This document shows positions 8,577 through 15,644 of a stretch of 18,866 nt of DNA, piece after piece. A program made the position numbers and the translations under genes. Within the stretch, counting starts at the first letter, position 1. Each line of letters starts with the position of its first letter. The notes under the pieces are model-generated. The model worked only from the letters and a program-made list of their open reading frames with translations. It ran no database searches and was not told the DNA's origin. This DNA comes from Flavobacteriales bacterium UBA6165 (lineage in GTDB: Bacteria; Bacteroidota; Bacteroidia; Flavobacteriales_D; Crocinitomicaceae), in NCBI GenBank assembly GCA_002422285.1, contig DIUF01000042.1, positions 1 to 18,866 of the forward strand, read 5' to 3'.

Positions 8577-8750
8577 ATGAAGGTTACAGTAATTTGCGTA
8601 AAGTGCAAACATGAAAACAGTGTTGGATTCAAGAACTTTAAGCAGTCGGACATCTCATCTGTTGAAGGAAAAGCTTTTGCTTTTAAATGCAAAGGCTGCG
8701 GAGAGGTATTGAAGTTCAAAGTGAATATTGATGGACAAAATAAAGGTTAA
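8577..8750 (+). CDS. 57-residue zinc-ribbon protein
   Basis: A short ATG-started ORF encoding 57 residues (MKVTVICVKCKHENSVGF ... FAFKCKGCGEVLKFKV). It has two cysteine knuckles, C7-x2-C10 and C38-x2-C41, flanked by short strands, which is a typical zinc-ribbon pattern. It starts 19 bp after the preceding stop and overlaps the next gene by 20 bp, a spacing typical of translationally coupled genes. Its Cys pattern resembles the N-terminal zinc ribbon of the FHA protein that follows (C10-x2-C13 ... C34-x2-C37), so it may be a stand-alone partner or paralogue of that domain. Coding is supported by the paired Cys motifs and the tight packing, not by a family match. Confidence 0.7.
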   Translation: MKVTVICVKCKHENSVGFKNFKQSDISSVEGKAFAFKCKGCGEVLKFKVNIDGQNKG

Positions 8751-9297
8751 ACATACATGCTCTTCTTGTGGAAAACAACAGATTTATTCTGTTGGTCAGG
8801 AATACATGGGCAAGGCTGTTAATTTGGTTTGTAATACTTGTAATACTAAGGCCCAGCATCGAATACCGAGTTTAGAAGATTTGAAAAAGAGGCAAACAGC
8901 CCCTGCTCAAAACCTAAAACAATCTCAGACTGACGATGATAATCCAAAAACACAAGTTCGTTTTACCAATACCGCTTCTCATTTTTTAGAGGTTTTGCCT
9001 AACGAGAAAACACCTAATCAGCGATTTGAACTCGACCAAAAGTATTTAACAATTGGTCGGTTCTCTTCTCAGTCCAATTTATCTGATATAGGAATCAAAA
9101 CAGCTGATGAGTTTATGTCTCGAAAGCATGCAATTTTGAGAAGTCAGCCGAATGGTAAGTTTACTATTTCTGATGCTGGTAGCTTGAATAAGGTGTTTGT
9201 AAATGACAATGAGTTGGCACCGGGAGAGGAAGTGTATTTACAAAAAGACGACCTCGTGAGAATTGGAAGAACGGTATTGCGCTATGTAACAAATTGA
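8731..9297 (+). CDS. Zinc-ribbon + FHA-domain protein
   Basis: A 188-residue soluble protein. Residues 1-45 form a zinc ribbon (C10-x2-C13 and C34-x2-C37). A polar linker (48-85) contains an acidic patch followed by a Thr ('DDDNPKTQVRF', T74). Residues about 103-188 are an FHA domain with the phosphothreonine-binding residues in place: G109-R110, S130-R131 and H133 in 'MSRKHA', N153 in 'GSLNKVFVND', and N158. T74 could be a kinase target that folds back onto the FHA domain, by analogy with the GarA/OdhI regulators, but this is not shown by the sequence. The start is ATG 8731; a TTG just before it (8728) is less likely. The gene overlaps the zinc-ribbon gene and lies 9 bp before the next. Confidence 0.87.
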   Translation: MDKIKVKHTCSSCGKQQIYSVGQEYMGKAVNLVCNTCNTKAQHRIPSLEDLKKRQTAPAQNLKQSQTDDDNPKTQVRFTNTASHFLEVLPNEKTPNQRFELDQKYLTIGRFSSQSNLSDIGIKTADEFMSRKHAILRSQPNGKFTISDAGSLNKVFVNDNELAPGEEVYLQKDDLVRIGRTVLRYVTN

Positions 9298-9306
9298 TTT
9301 GTTTGA

Positions 9307-9732
9307 ATGCGAAAGTCACATCTTTTCTTTTTGTTTTTTGCTTTTAGTTTTTTCGGACTTTATTGGTTTTTCAAACACTACGCTTCGAGTCCATTAGATT
9401 TTAAACAAATTCATATTGAGTTTGAGGTGCTGGACTCCGATTTTGACGCCGGTTTGCGATATAATATAATAATTGTCAATTTTTCTGATTCCATTGAAGC
9501 AAAATTGAAGTTAACAGGACGGATTACTACAGAACGAAGACGAATTATTGCGAAAAGACGTGTTGGTGAAATACTCAATGTGATTGAAAATAATGCTGTT
9601 TTAGTTCAAGATGAGGTTCTGACTAGTAGTGTTAAGATTCAAAAATCAGGCAATCAGTGGGTAGAATATCAAATAAAAGATGTACAAAAGTTTGAGACCT
9701 ATTTCTGGTCGCTATTTGAGTTAAATGATTGA
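9307..9732 (+). CDS. Membrane-anchored protein of unknown function (141 aa)
   Basis: A 141-residue protein with a hydrophobic N-terminal segment (residues about 5-24, rich in Phe) that is either an uncleaved anchor or a signal peptide; I see no good cleavage site. The rest is a small soluble domain with alternating strands and a basic patch ('TTERRRIIAKRRVGEI', about 75-90). I recognise no family. Gaps are 9 bp upstream and 5 bp to the next ATG, so it is firmly within the operon. Its size and layout match the following gene, so the two may form a membrane pair. Confidence 0.7.
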   Translation: MRKSHLFFLFFAFSFFGLYWFFKHYASSPLDFKQIHIEFEVLDSDFDAGLRYNIIIVNFSDSIEAKLKLTGRITTERRRIIAKRRVGEILNVIENNAVLVQDEVLTSSVKIQKSGNQWVEYQIKDVQKFETYFWSLFELND

Positions 9733-9737
9733 TAGAA

Positions 9738-10265
9738 ATGAAACGAGTATTGATTTTTATAATAACCTTGGTTATTGGCTTTGCAGGATTTTATGCACTA
9801 GATAGGTGGGGGGATTCTGCTAGCCTTGGAGTTTCCAATTCCTCAGATTCGTTGTCGGTTCCCGATTTTCATGTTCCCGAGATAACTGCTGAAATGGATT
9901 TTGATACCAAATTGAAATTGTGGTCGGATCATTATGCTTTGGAAATGTCGCGTGAATTGATGAAGATCATGATTAATGGCATTAATTCAGAATTGAATTT
10001 TAGGGTTAGAAGTCTTGATTTTGACGTGAAAAATAGCCTATGTTGGGTTGAAGTTTATACAAGTTGGTTGAATCAGGATAATTCAAAATCGACATTTTAT
10101 GAGGTGGTTGTGAAAACGGAATTCAACCTAAAATTAAAAACAGTGCATGCTTCGAAGTTGAAAGCAAATGAAGAGTTTGACAAACTTTTGGCTTCACAAG
10201 AACTTGATTTGTTCATTGAGCAATCTATGATTCGCTCGCTTCAATATTTACAAGAAATAATTTAG
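9738..10265 (+). CDS. Membrane-anchored protein of unknown function (175 aa)
   Basis: A 175-residue protein. An N-terminal membrane segment (residues about 3-21, MKRVLIFIITLVIGFAGFY) is followed by a Ser-rich stretch and a predominantly helical/beta soluble domain, probably outside the cytoplasmic membrane. No catalytic or binding motif stands out and I recognise no family. I start at ATG 9738; reading from TTG 9729 would overlap the previous stop and add only three residues. It lies 5 bp after the 141-residue protein gene and 21 bp before the kinase gene, so it may be an accessory to the kinase's outer part; that is inferred from position only. Confidence 0.7.
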   Translation: MKRVLIFIITLVIGFAGFYALDRWGDSASLGVSNSSDSLSVPDFHVPEITAEMDFDTKLKLWSDHYALEMSRELMKIMINGINSELNFRVRSLDFDVKNSLCWVEVYTSWLNQDNSKSTFYEVVVKTEFNLKLKTVHASKLKANEEFDKLLASQELDLFIEQSMIRSLQYLQEII

Positions 10266-10286
10266 TTAAGGAGAAATAAAAGTATT

Positions 10287-12413
10287 ATGACACAGCAGGA
10301 ATTTTTTAATCGTTATAGTTACAATGTAAGGACCGATAAAATTGGTGGTGGTTCTTTTGGAACTGTTTACAAGGCATACGACAATGTGCTGGACAGAACA
10401 GTGGCCATTAAAGTCTCGGAGGTAAAAGTATTAGGGGGGAAAGAGTTTTCTTTACTTGACGAGTTCGATGCCATCAAGGATTTGCCATTACATCCTAACA
10501 TTGCCAACTACGAGGCTTTGTATAATTTTGACCAAGCCAATGGAATCTTTGATTATGCGGTGCTTCAATATTACCCAGATGGCAACTTAAAAGATTTGAT
10601 TAAAAAATCTAGTTTGAGCCAAGAGGAAAAAGAAACTGCTGCGCTGCAAGTTTTAGCAGGACTCGAGTTCTTACACCATCACCGTGTTGTGCATCGCGAC
10701 ATGAAGCCTTCGAATATTTTGATTCAAGCCAGAAATCAAGGCGATAAGGTAGTTCATGTTCCGAAAATCACAGATTTTGGATTGTCGAAAAAAGCTGATC
10801 CGAGTGCTAAAAGTCGATTCACCAATTCTTTTGGTGGAGGAACTTTGGAGTATAGTTCTCCAGAACAATTAAAAGGTCAGAATCTTAGATTTAACACAGA
10901 TTTATGGGCTTGGGCGGTTATTACTTATGAGTTGTTTACTGGCAATCCGATGTTCAAATCGTCTGGTGGTGGTTCTGATAGCGCCGAAACAGAAAAGATG
11001 ATTTTTGATCAAATTTTGAATTCTGAGATTTTGGATAAATTGAGTGATTTTCCAGACAATTGGAAACGTGCGCTTTCAGCTTGCTTGGATAGAAATCCGG
11101 AAACACGAGTGAAATCAGCTGAGGATATTCGTGCCATTTTGCGAAATGAAGAACCCAAAGCTGCTGTTGCGCCTGTAGTGGAAAAATCAGCTGAAGTTGA
11201 GGTGCCTGAGGTAGAAGCGGCTACGAGAATTGATACTGGAAGACACATGGAAGCGCCTGCTCATCCTGAACCAGCAGTAGCCGCAAAACCTACACAACCT
11301 ACAACACCAAAAGGTGACAGTAAAAAGAGTAAAATACCAATGTTTATTGGGATTGGTGTAGGCGCACTTGCTATAATTGGTGTTGCCGTTTTCTTTATGA
11401 TTAAACCAGCTGCCGAAACAAAAGTTGGTCTTTCAGCGAAACAAGAAAACGAACTTTTTGGCTATGTTGGTGCTGATGGCGCTTGGGTAATAGAACCAAA
11501 ATTTATTACCGCAGAGGCGTTTTCAGATGGCTTGGCTTTGGTGAGAACTAATGATAGCTTGTATTACATCAATGAAAAGGGAGAAATGCAAAAATTCGTT
11601 GCATTGGTTACTCTAGACCCCGTTGACACTGACCAGCAGGATGACCATTCTGATCCAATTGCGGTTAACGATTGGAAAACTGATTTTGAACGACATTTTA
11701 ATCAATTGATTGATTCTGAGCATTCTAGAAGCGATCAACAAAATTTGAAGGAGTATCAAAATTTATTGAAAACGGTGCCAGCGGGTTCAGATGCTGAGAA
11801 AAATCGTGTAAATAGTAGGATAAAGTATTTCCAAAATCGAATAAGCAATCCTAGTACAACACCAACACCAACACCAACACCGTCACCAGCACCAGTACCG
11901 TCACCTTCATCGAACAGACTAACTGGCTTAACGGATTCTTTTGGTGATGTTTACGATTATGTTGGCGATATCAAAGATGGAAAGCCAAATGGAACAGGCA
12001 CAGCCACTTATAAAAACGGTATGGTTTACGTCGGAACTTATGTTAATGGTTTCAAACAAGGAAAAGGCACATTTACTTTCGCCAGTGGCTCTAAATATGT
12101 TGGTGATTTCGTTAGTGATAAAAGAACAGGAAGCGGCACCTACAATTGGTCGGATGGTTCAAAATATGTCGGCAATTGGAAGGATAATGAGATGCATGGA
12201 AAAGGTGTCTATACTTTCCCGGGTGGCGCGCGGTATGACGGAGAATGGGCGAAAGGAAATATGCACGGATATGGAATCTACTACTATGCCGACGGTTCGC
12301 GTTACGATGGGCAGTGGAAGAACGACAAAAAACACGGTTGGGGTAAATTTTATAACTCCAAAGGTGTTTTAGAGTATGAGGGGCGCTACGAGGATGACAA
12401 GCGCTTGTTTTAG
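10287..12413 (+). CDS. Transmembrane Ser/Thr protein kinase with WG and MORN repeats
   Basis: A 708-residue protein. Residues 10-288 are a complete Hanks-type (PknB-like) kinase: glycine-rich loop 'IGGGSFGTVYKA' (19-30), ATP lysine K42 in 'VAIKV', catalytic 'HRDMKPSN' (136-143, D138), 'DFG' (163-165), activation segment ending 'SPE' (191-193) with candidate phospho-residues T179 and T186, and 'DLWAWAV'. A cytoplasmic linker (about 289-348) contains T313 in 'ATRIDTG'. One membrane segment (351-372) precedes a WG repeat (about 388-438), a helical stretch, a Thr-Pro-rich spacer (about 524-540) and six full plus one partial MORN repeats of 23 residues (558-708, unit Y(V/D)G...G...GxGxY). The last two are predicted to be outside the membrane. 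An AAGGAG lies 13 bases before ATG 10287. It precedes the PP2C phosphatase, which shares its WG module. Confidence 0.95.
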   Translation: MTQQEFFNRYSYNVRTDKIGGGSFGTVYKAYDNVLDRTVAIKVSEVKVLGGKEFSLLDEFDAIKDLPLHPNIANYEALYNFDQANGIFDYAVLQYYPDGNLKDLIKKSSLSQEEKETAALQVLAGLEFLHHHRVVHRDMKPSNILIQARNQGDKVVHVPKITDFGLSKKADPSAKSRFTNSFGGGTLEYSSPEQLKGQNLRFNTDLWAWAVITYELFTGNPMFKSSGGGSDSAETEKMIFDQILNSEILDKLSDFPDNWKRALSACLDRNPETRVKSAEDIRAILRNEEPKAAVAPVVEKSAEVEVPEVEAATRIDTGRHMEAPAHPEPAVAAKPTQPTTPKGDSKKSKIPMFIGIGVGALAIIGVAVFFMIKPAAETKVGLSAKQENELFGYVGADGAWVIEPKFITAEAFSDGLALVRTNDSLYYINEKGEMQKFVALVTLDPVDTDQQDDHSDPIAVNDWKTDFERHFNQLIDSEHSRSDQQNLKEYQNLLKTVPAGSDAEKNRVNSRIKYFQNRISNPSTTPTPTPTPSPAPVPSPSSNRLTGLTDSFGDVYDYVGDIKDGKPNGTGTATYKNGMVYVGTYVNGFKQGKGTFTFASGSKYVGDFVSDKRTGSGTYNWSDGSKYVGNWKDNEMHGKGVYTFPGGARYDGEWAKGNMHGYGIYYYADGSRYDGQWKNDKKHGWGKFYNSKGVLEYEGRYEDDKRLF
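11858..11881 (+). repeat. Hexamer tandem repeat (AACACC x4) in kinase spacer
   Basis: Four exact copies of AACACC at 11858-11881, followed by degenerate copies, encode the Thr-Pro part of the spacer between the WG and MORN regions of the kinase. The unit is six bases, so a change in copy number would lengthen or shorten the spacer by two residues without a frameshift. Confidence 0.8.
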
Positions 12414-12437
12414 TGTAAATCGCTAAATTGAATTGAA

Positions 12438-14090
12438 ATGAAAGTTGTACACTACAGCCACCAAGGCAAAAGAGACAATCAAGAGGATGCTATGGGCTTC
12501 GATGACAAGCTTTACTATTTGGTTTGTGATGGAGTTGGTGGACACGAAAAAGGAGAAGTCGCGAGCAATTTTGTGGTTGATTATGTCAAGCAAAATTTCC
12601 CAAAACTAGATGCAGTGAATAAGTCATCTTTGCAAGAATTGATTGTAAATGCTCAAAAATCCATGAATGAGCAGCTTGTCACGCAGCCTGAATCACTTGG
12701 AATGGGAACTACTTTTGCTGGTGTTTTTCAAACGAGTGAAGCTGTTTTTGTTGTGCATCTTGGTGATAGCCGCGTGTATTGGGTGAAACCAAAATCTCAG
12801 CAAATTTGGCACACTTGGGACCACTCCATGGTTGGTAATTTGATGCAAATGGGAGAGATTTCTCGAGAAGAAGGTCGCTTTCATCCACAAGGAAATCGGA
12901 TAAGTAAAGCTATTATTGCCAATCAAGAGAATAAAATTGTAAAACCAGATATCGTTAAATTTACGCAACTTGAAGAGGGGGACTTGTTTTTTATTTGTTC
13001 TGATGGTGTTACGGAGGCATGGAGTGAGTATGAATTGATTCAGATGCTTTGCGATGCAACAAACTCAATTGAGGATAAATTACAAGTTATTAAGTCGCGT
13101 TGCGAAAGTGACTCCAAGGATAACAATACAGCCATTTTGTTGGAAGTAGATCGAGCTAGCGTTCTAAATGGTGCACAGAACGAAGAAATTTCTTGTTTGA
13201 CCTTGGATTATTTTCAGAAAGATTATGATTCTTATCATCAAAAACAAAATGAGGAGGGTTTGTTGACTTCTGATTTTGTTGTAGAAGAGCCTATAATTCT
13301 TGAGTTGGTAGATGAACCTGTGGAGAGTTTTTCGCCAATAACTGAAAACATTGATACAAACAATGACAGTAAAAAGAAGATTTTTATGGCATTGGTCCTT
13401 GTTGTTATAGCACTTTTGGTTTTTTTCTTTGTTCAAAAATTGATGTCGACCTCCGATCCTCAAACGGATGGAATCTTGATTTTAACTAAAGAAAATCAAC
13501 TTTATGGGTATCAAAATACGAGCAAAGAATGGGTAATTCCAGCACGATTTATTTCCGCTGAACCTTTTGACGACGGACGTGCAAAGGTTGCAACACAGGA
13601 TAGTGTTTTTTACATCAATGACAAAGGGGAAATGATTGCTTTCATTCGTCTTGCAAGCGATGATCTGTCAAATTCCGAAACAGAGTTTGGTCAATTGAAT
13701 CATCAGGTTACGTCGGATCAAGGTAATGCTGCCACCACCAGTCAAGGTGCCACCAATCCTGTATCACAACAAGCAGCTACCAATGCGAATAATGCTATCG
13801 ATTTCAACGAATTGATGACTGCATCAAATGGGGTGTCTTCAGGCTTTTTTGAAAATGCCATGCAGATGGAAACTGCTTTTCAAGCACTAACGAAGAAATA
13901 CGCCAACACCAAGATTCCTCAGAACGAAGAAAAGAAGTTTCTCAATAAAATTCGAAATTCCGACACTAAAGCTGAATATAAAAAGAAAATTAATAAGCAC
14001 AACAGTGCAGTATTATCCCCTAACTTGACTCCTACAAATAATACCGAATCAGGTTCGGGAGTTGTTGAGCCTGATCCGATTGAATTATAA
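12438..14090 (+). CDS. Transmembrane PP2C-type protein phosphatase with WG module
   Basis: A 550-residue protein. Residues 1-238 are a complete PPM/PP2C phosphatase domain, a metal-dependent Ser/Thr phosphatase: R12...E16-D17 ('GKRDNQEDA'), 'CDGVGGHEKGE' (30-40, D31), 'GMGTTFAG' (88-95), 'HLGDSRVYW' (107-115), 'ICSDGVTEAW' (186-195, D189) and 'KDNNTA' (227-232, D228). A linker leads to one membrane segment (about 315-334) and then a WG repeat (353-400) that aligns without gaps to that of the kinase, with 27 of 48 residues identical. A low-complexity Gln/Asn/Thr-rich region and a Lys-rich helical region follow, with no MORN repeats. It lies 24 bp after the kinase gene. It very likely reverses the kinase's phosphorylations; the shared outer module suggests both respond to one cue. 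Confidence 0.94.
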   Translation: MKVVHYSHQGKRDNQEDAMGFDDKLYYLVCDGVGGHEKGEVASNFVVDYVKQNFPKLDAVNKSSLQELIVNAQKSMNEQLVTQPESLGMGTTFAGVFQTSEAVFVVHLGDSRVYWVKPKSQQIWHTWDHSMVGNLMQMGEISREEGRFHPQGNRISKAIIANQENKIVKPDIVKFTQLEEGDLFFICSDGVTEAWSEYELIQMLCDATNSIEDKLQVIKSRCESDSKDNNTAILLEVDRASVLNGAQNEEISCLTLDYFQKDYDSYHQKQNEEGLLTSDFVVEEPIILELVDEPVESFSPITENIDTNNDSKKKIFMALVLVVIALLVFFFVQKLMSTSDPQTDGILILTKENQLYGYQNTSKEWVIPARFISAEPFDDGRAKVATQDSVFYINDKGEMIAFIRLASDDLSNSETEFGQLNHQVTSDQGNAATTSQGATNPVSQQAATNANNAIDFNELMTASNGVSSGFFENAMQMETAFQALTKKYANTKIPQNEEKKFLNKIRNSDTKAEYKKKINKHNSAVLSPNLTPTNNTESGSGVVEPDPIEL

Positions 14091-14110
14091 CCTTTAACAT
14101 ACAAAATAAA

Positions 14111-14935
14111 ATGAAAAGAATATTTCAAATTCTCGTATTGTTTGTTGTTGTATCAACAAGCTACGCACAACAAACCTATGCCTTGATTATTGGCGTTGCA
14201 GAGCATCAAAATCCTCAAAACAACTTAACTTGGACGGTGAATGATGCCAACAAATTTGCAGACTTTTTGAAAAGTAAGGAGGGAGGAGCTGTTCCTGCTT
14301 CAAATATTTACATGTTATTGAATGATAAAGCTAAAAAAGCAAATATTATTCAATATGGTAAAGAACTTTTTTCTAAAGCTAAGGAAAATGATCGTGTGAT
14401 TTTCTTCTTTTCGGGTCATGGAGCTCCAGGTGCTTTTGTGCCTTACGACGCAACAGATTATAACAGTTTGTTGTTCTTTGGTGAAGTGAAAGAGATTTTC
14501 CGTTCGGCTTCGTGCAAGGCCAAATTATGTTTTGCAGATGCTTGTCATGCCGGTTCATTGAAAATGGATAAAAAAGCGATGAAAAAAATTGAAACCGAAA
14601 AAAAGAAGGCCGAGCGCGCTAAGTCTAAATCTAATCCAAGTTCAAAGTTACAAGCAGACGAGGTGGAAGTAGCTATCATGCTCTCATGTATGCCTGAAGA
14701 GGTGAGTTGGGAAAGCCCAAAGTACAAGCAAGGGTACTTTTCCTATTTCCTGATTCAGGGATTAACGGGGTATGCAGATTTGAACGGTGATAAAATCATC
14801 ACCATGAAAGAATTGCATCGTTATGTGTTTACCAAGGTTTCTAATGCCGTAAAAACAGAAATTAAAGGTTACACACAGCGCCCGATGACTTTTGGAAAGT
14901 TTGACGCCAGCATGGTGGTGAGTAGACTTCAATAG
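14111..14935 (+). CDS. Exported caspase-like (peptidase C14) protease
   Basis: A 274-residue protein with a signal peptide (MKRIFQILVLFVVVSTSYAQ, probable cleavage after A19). The caspase/metacaspase fold is seen in 'YALIIGVAEHQ' (strand 1), 'WTVNDANKFADFL', 'VIFFFSGHGAPGAF' with catalytic H103, and 'KLCFADACHAGSL' with catalytic C145. Residues 151-183 form a Lys/Arg-rich linker, where caspase relatives are commonly processed. The C-terminal part has 'IMLSCMPEEVSWES', 'GYFSYFLIQGLTG' and an EF-hand-like acidic loop ('DLNGDKIITMKEL'). A metacaspase-type Lys/Arg specificity is possible but not provable here. It lies 20 bp after the phosphatase gene. The signal peptide places it outside the cytoplasm, on the side of the kinase and phosphatase sensor domains and unlike cytoplasmic anti-phage caspases. 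Confidence 0.9.
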   Translation: MKRIFQILVLFVVVSTSYAQQTYALIIGVAEHQNPQNNLTWTVNDANKFADFLKSKEGGAVPASNIYMLLNDKAKKANIIQYGKELFSKAKENDRVIFFFSGHGAPGAFVPYDATDYNSLLFFGEVKEIFRSASCKAKLCFADACHAGSLKMDKKAMKKIETEKKKAERAKSKSNPSSKLQADEVEVAIMLSCMPEEVSWESPKYKQGYFSYFLIQGLTGYADLNGDKIITMKELHRYVFTKVSNAVKTEIKGYTQRPMTFGKFDASMVVSRLQ

Positions 14936-14942
14936 AGTTCCC

Positions 14943-15638
14943 GTGTCCATAAAAAGTTACGTCGGTCTCTTGTTTTTATCTTTCATTTTGAAAGATGACA
15001 TTCCCGCACCTAAAATCAAGTTCGAATACATCGTTCATAATCGCGGGGACATAAGTGAAGGCTCTGACGGATTATTCTTTTTCCCTCTAGAGAATGTTGG
15101 GAATACCGATTTGTTGATTGCTAGTGTACAATCTAGTTGTGGATGCCTTGTGCCTCGTTTTAATATGAGACCTGTTGCGCCTGGAGAGCGTGATACTGTT
15201 TTTGCCTTTTACGACACCAAGAGAATAGGTCAAATTAATAAGACTTTAGTCGTTGCAACCAATGAACTCGAACATGATAAGCGGATTATTTTGCGGGTTG
15301 CTGGAAGAGTTTTACCCTATAAAATGGATGAAATTCAAGTCAGGTTTCAGGACAGCATTACGCTTAGTTTTTCGGAATACAACAAAGCAGAAATTGGCGT
15401 TTTCGGTAAAACAGAATTCACACTGGAGTTTTTGAACACCTCTAATGATACTTTGAAAATATTCGCTTCAGCACGCGGACCAGACTTGTTTAATGTGATT
15501 GATGATGAATTTGAAATTCTCCCAGGAAAATCAAGGTCGGTACGCGTAAAACGCAACGATAAAGTCAAGCACTTTTACGGAACGATTCATTTCTCATTGA
15601 GTAACAAAAAGTATTTTACTATTGATGTTTTGAAGTGA
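14943..15638 (+). CDS. DUF1573-type Ig-like protein
   Basis: A 231-residue protein whose residues about 26-107 match the DUF1573 pattern common in Bacteroidota: 'FFPLENVGNTDLLIASVQSSCGC' with C66-G-C68, then a '(P)VAPGERDTVFAFYDTKRIGQINKTLVVATNE' type stretch. The second half ('FTLEFLNTSNDTLKIF', 'EILPGKSRSVRVK') looks like a further Ig-like beta domain. The only sensible start is GTG 14943, 7 bp after the caspase stop; the N-terminus (VGLLFLSFI) is weakly hydrophobic and could be a short signal. DUF1573 proteins are generally exported and of unknown function. It is the last gene of the operon and ends 6 bp from the stop of the convergent LETM1-related gene. Confidence 0.78.
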   Translation: MSIKSYVGLLFLSFILKDDIPAPKIKFEYIVHNRGDISEGSDGLFFFPLENVGNTDLLIASVQSSCGCLVPRFNMRPVAPGERDTVFAFYDTKRIGQINKTLVVATNELEHDKRIILRVAGRVLPYKMDEIQVRFQDSITLSFSEYNKAEIGVFGKTEFTLEFLNTSNDTLKIFASARGPDLFNVIDDEFEILPGKSRSVRVKRNDKVKHFYGTIHFSLSNKKYFTIDVLK

Positions 15639-15644
15639 TATTTT

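Noticed and set aside
11941..12372. Open frame of 143 codons overlapping the kinase MORN region
   Set aside because: It is a shifted frame over the periodic MORN repeats; it has no family features and the kinase frame explains the sequence.
13356..13367. TNND (T307) in the phosphatase as a further pTxxD site
   Set aside because: It lacks the T-R-[IV]-D form shared by the other two proteins and such a match is common by chance in Asp/Asn-rich linkers.
14111..14935. Anti-phage caspase defence system
   Set aside because: The caspase has a signal peptide and the flanking genes are ordinary chromosomal genes; no nucleotide cyclase, gasdermin, CRISPR or other defence partner is visible.
6439..15638. 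Type VI secretion regulatory cluster (PpkA/PppA/Fha-like)
   Set aside because: Kinase, PP2C and FHA genes are present, but there is no TssB/C, Hcp, VgrG, ClpV, TssJ/K/L/M or other T6SS component in the operon.
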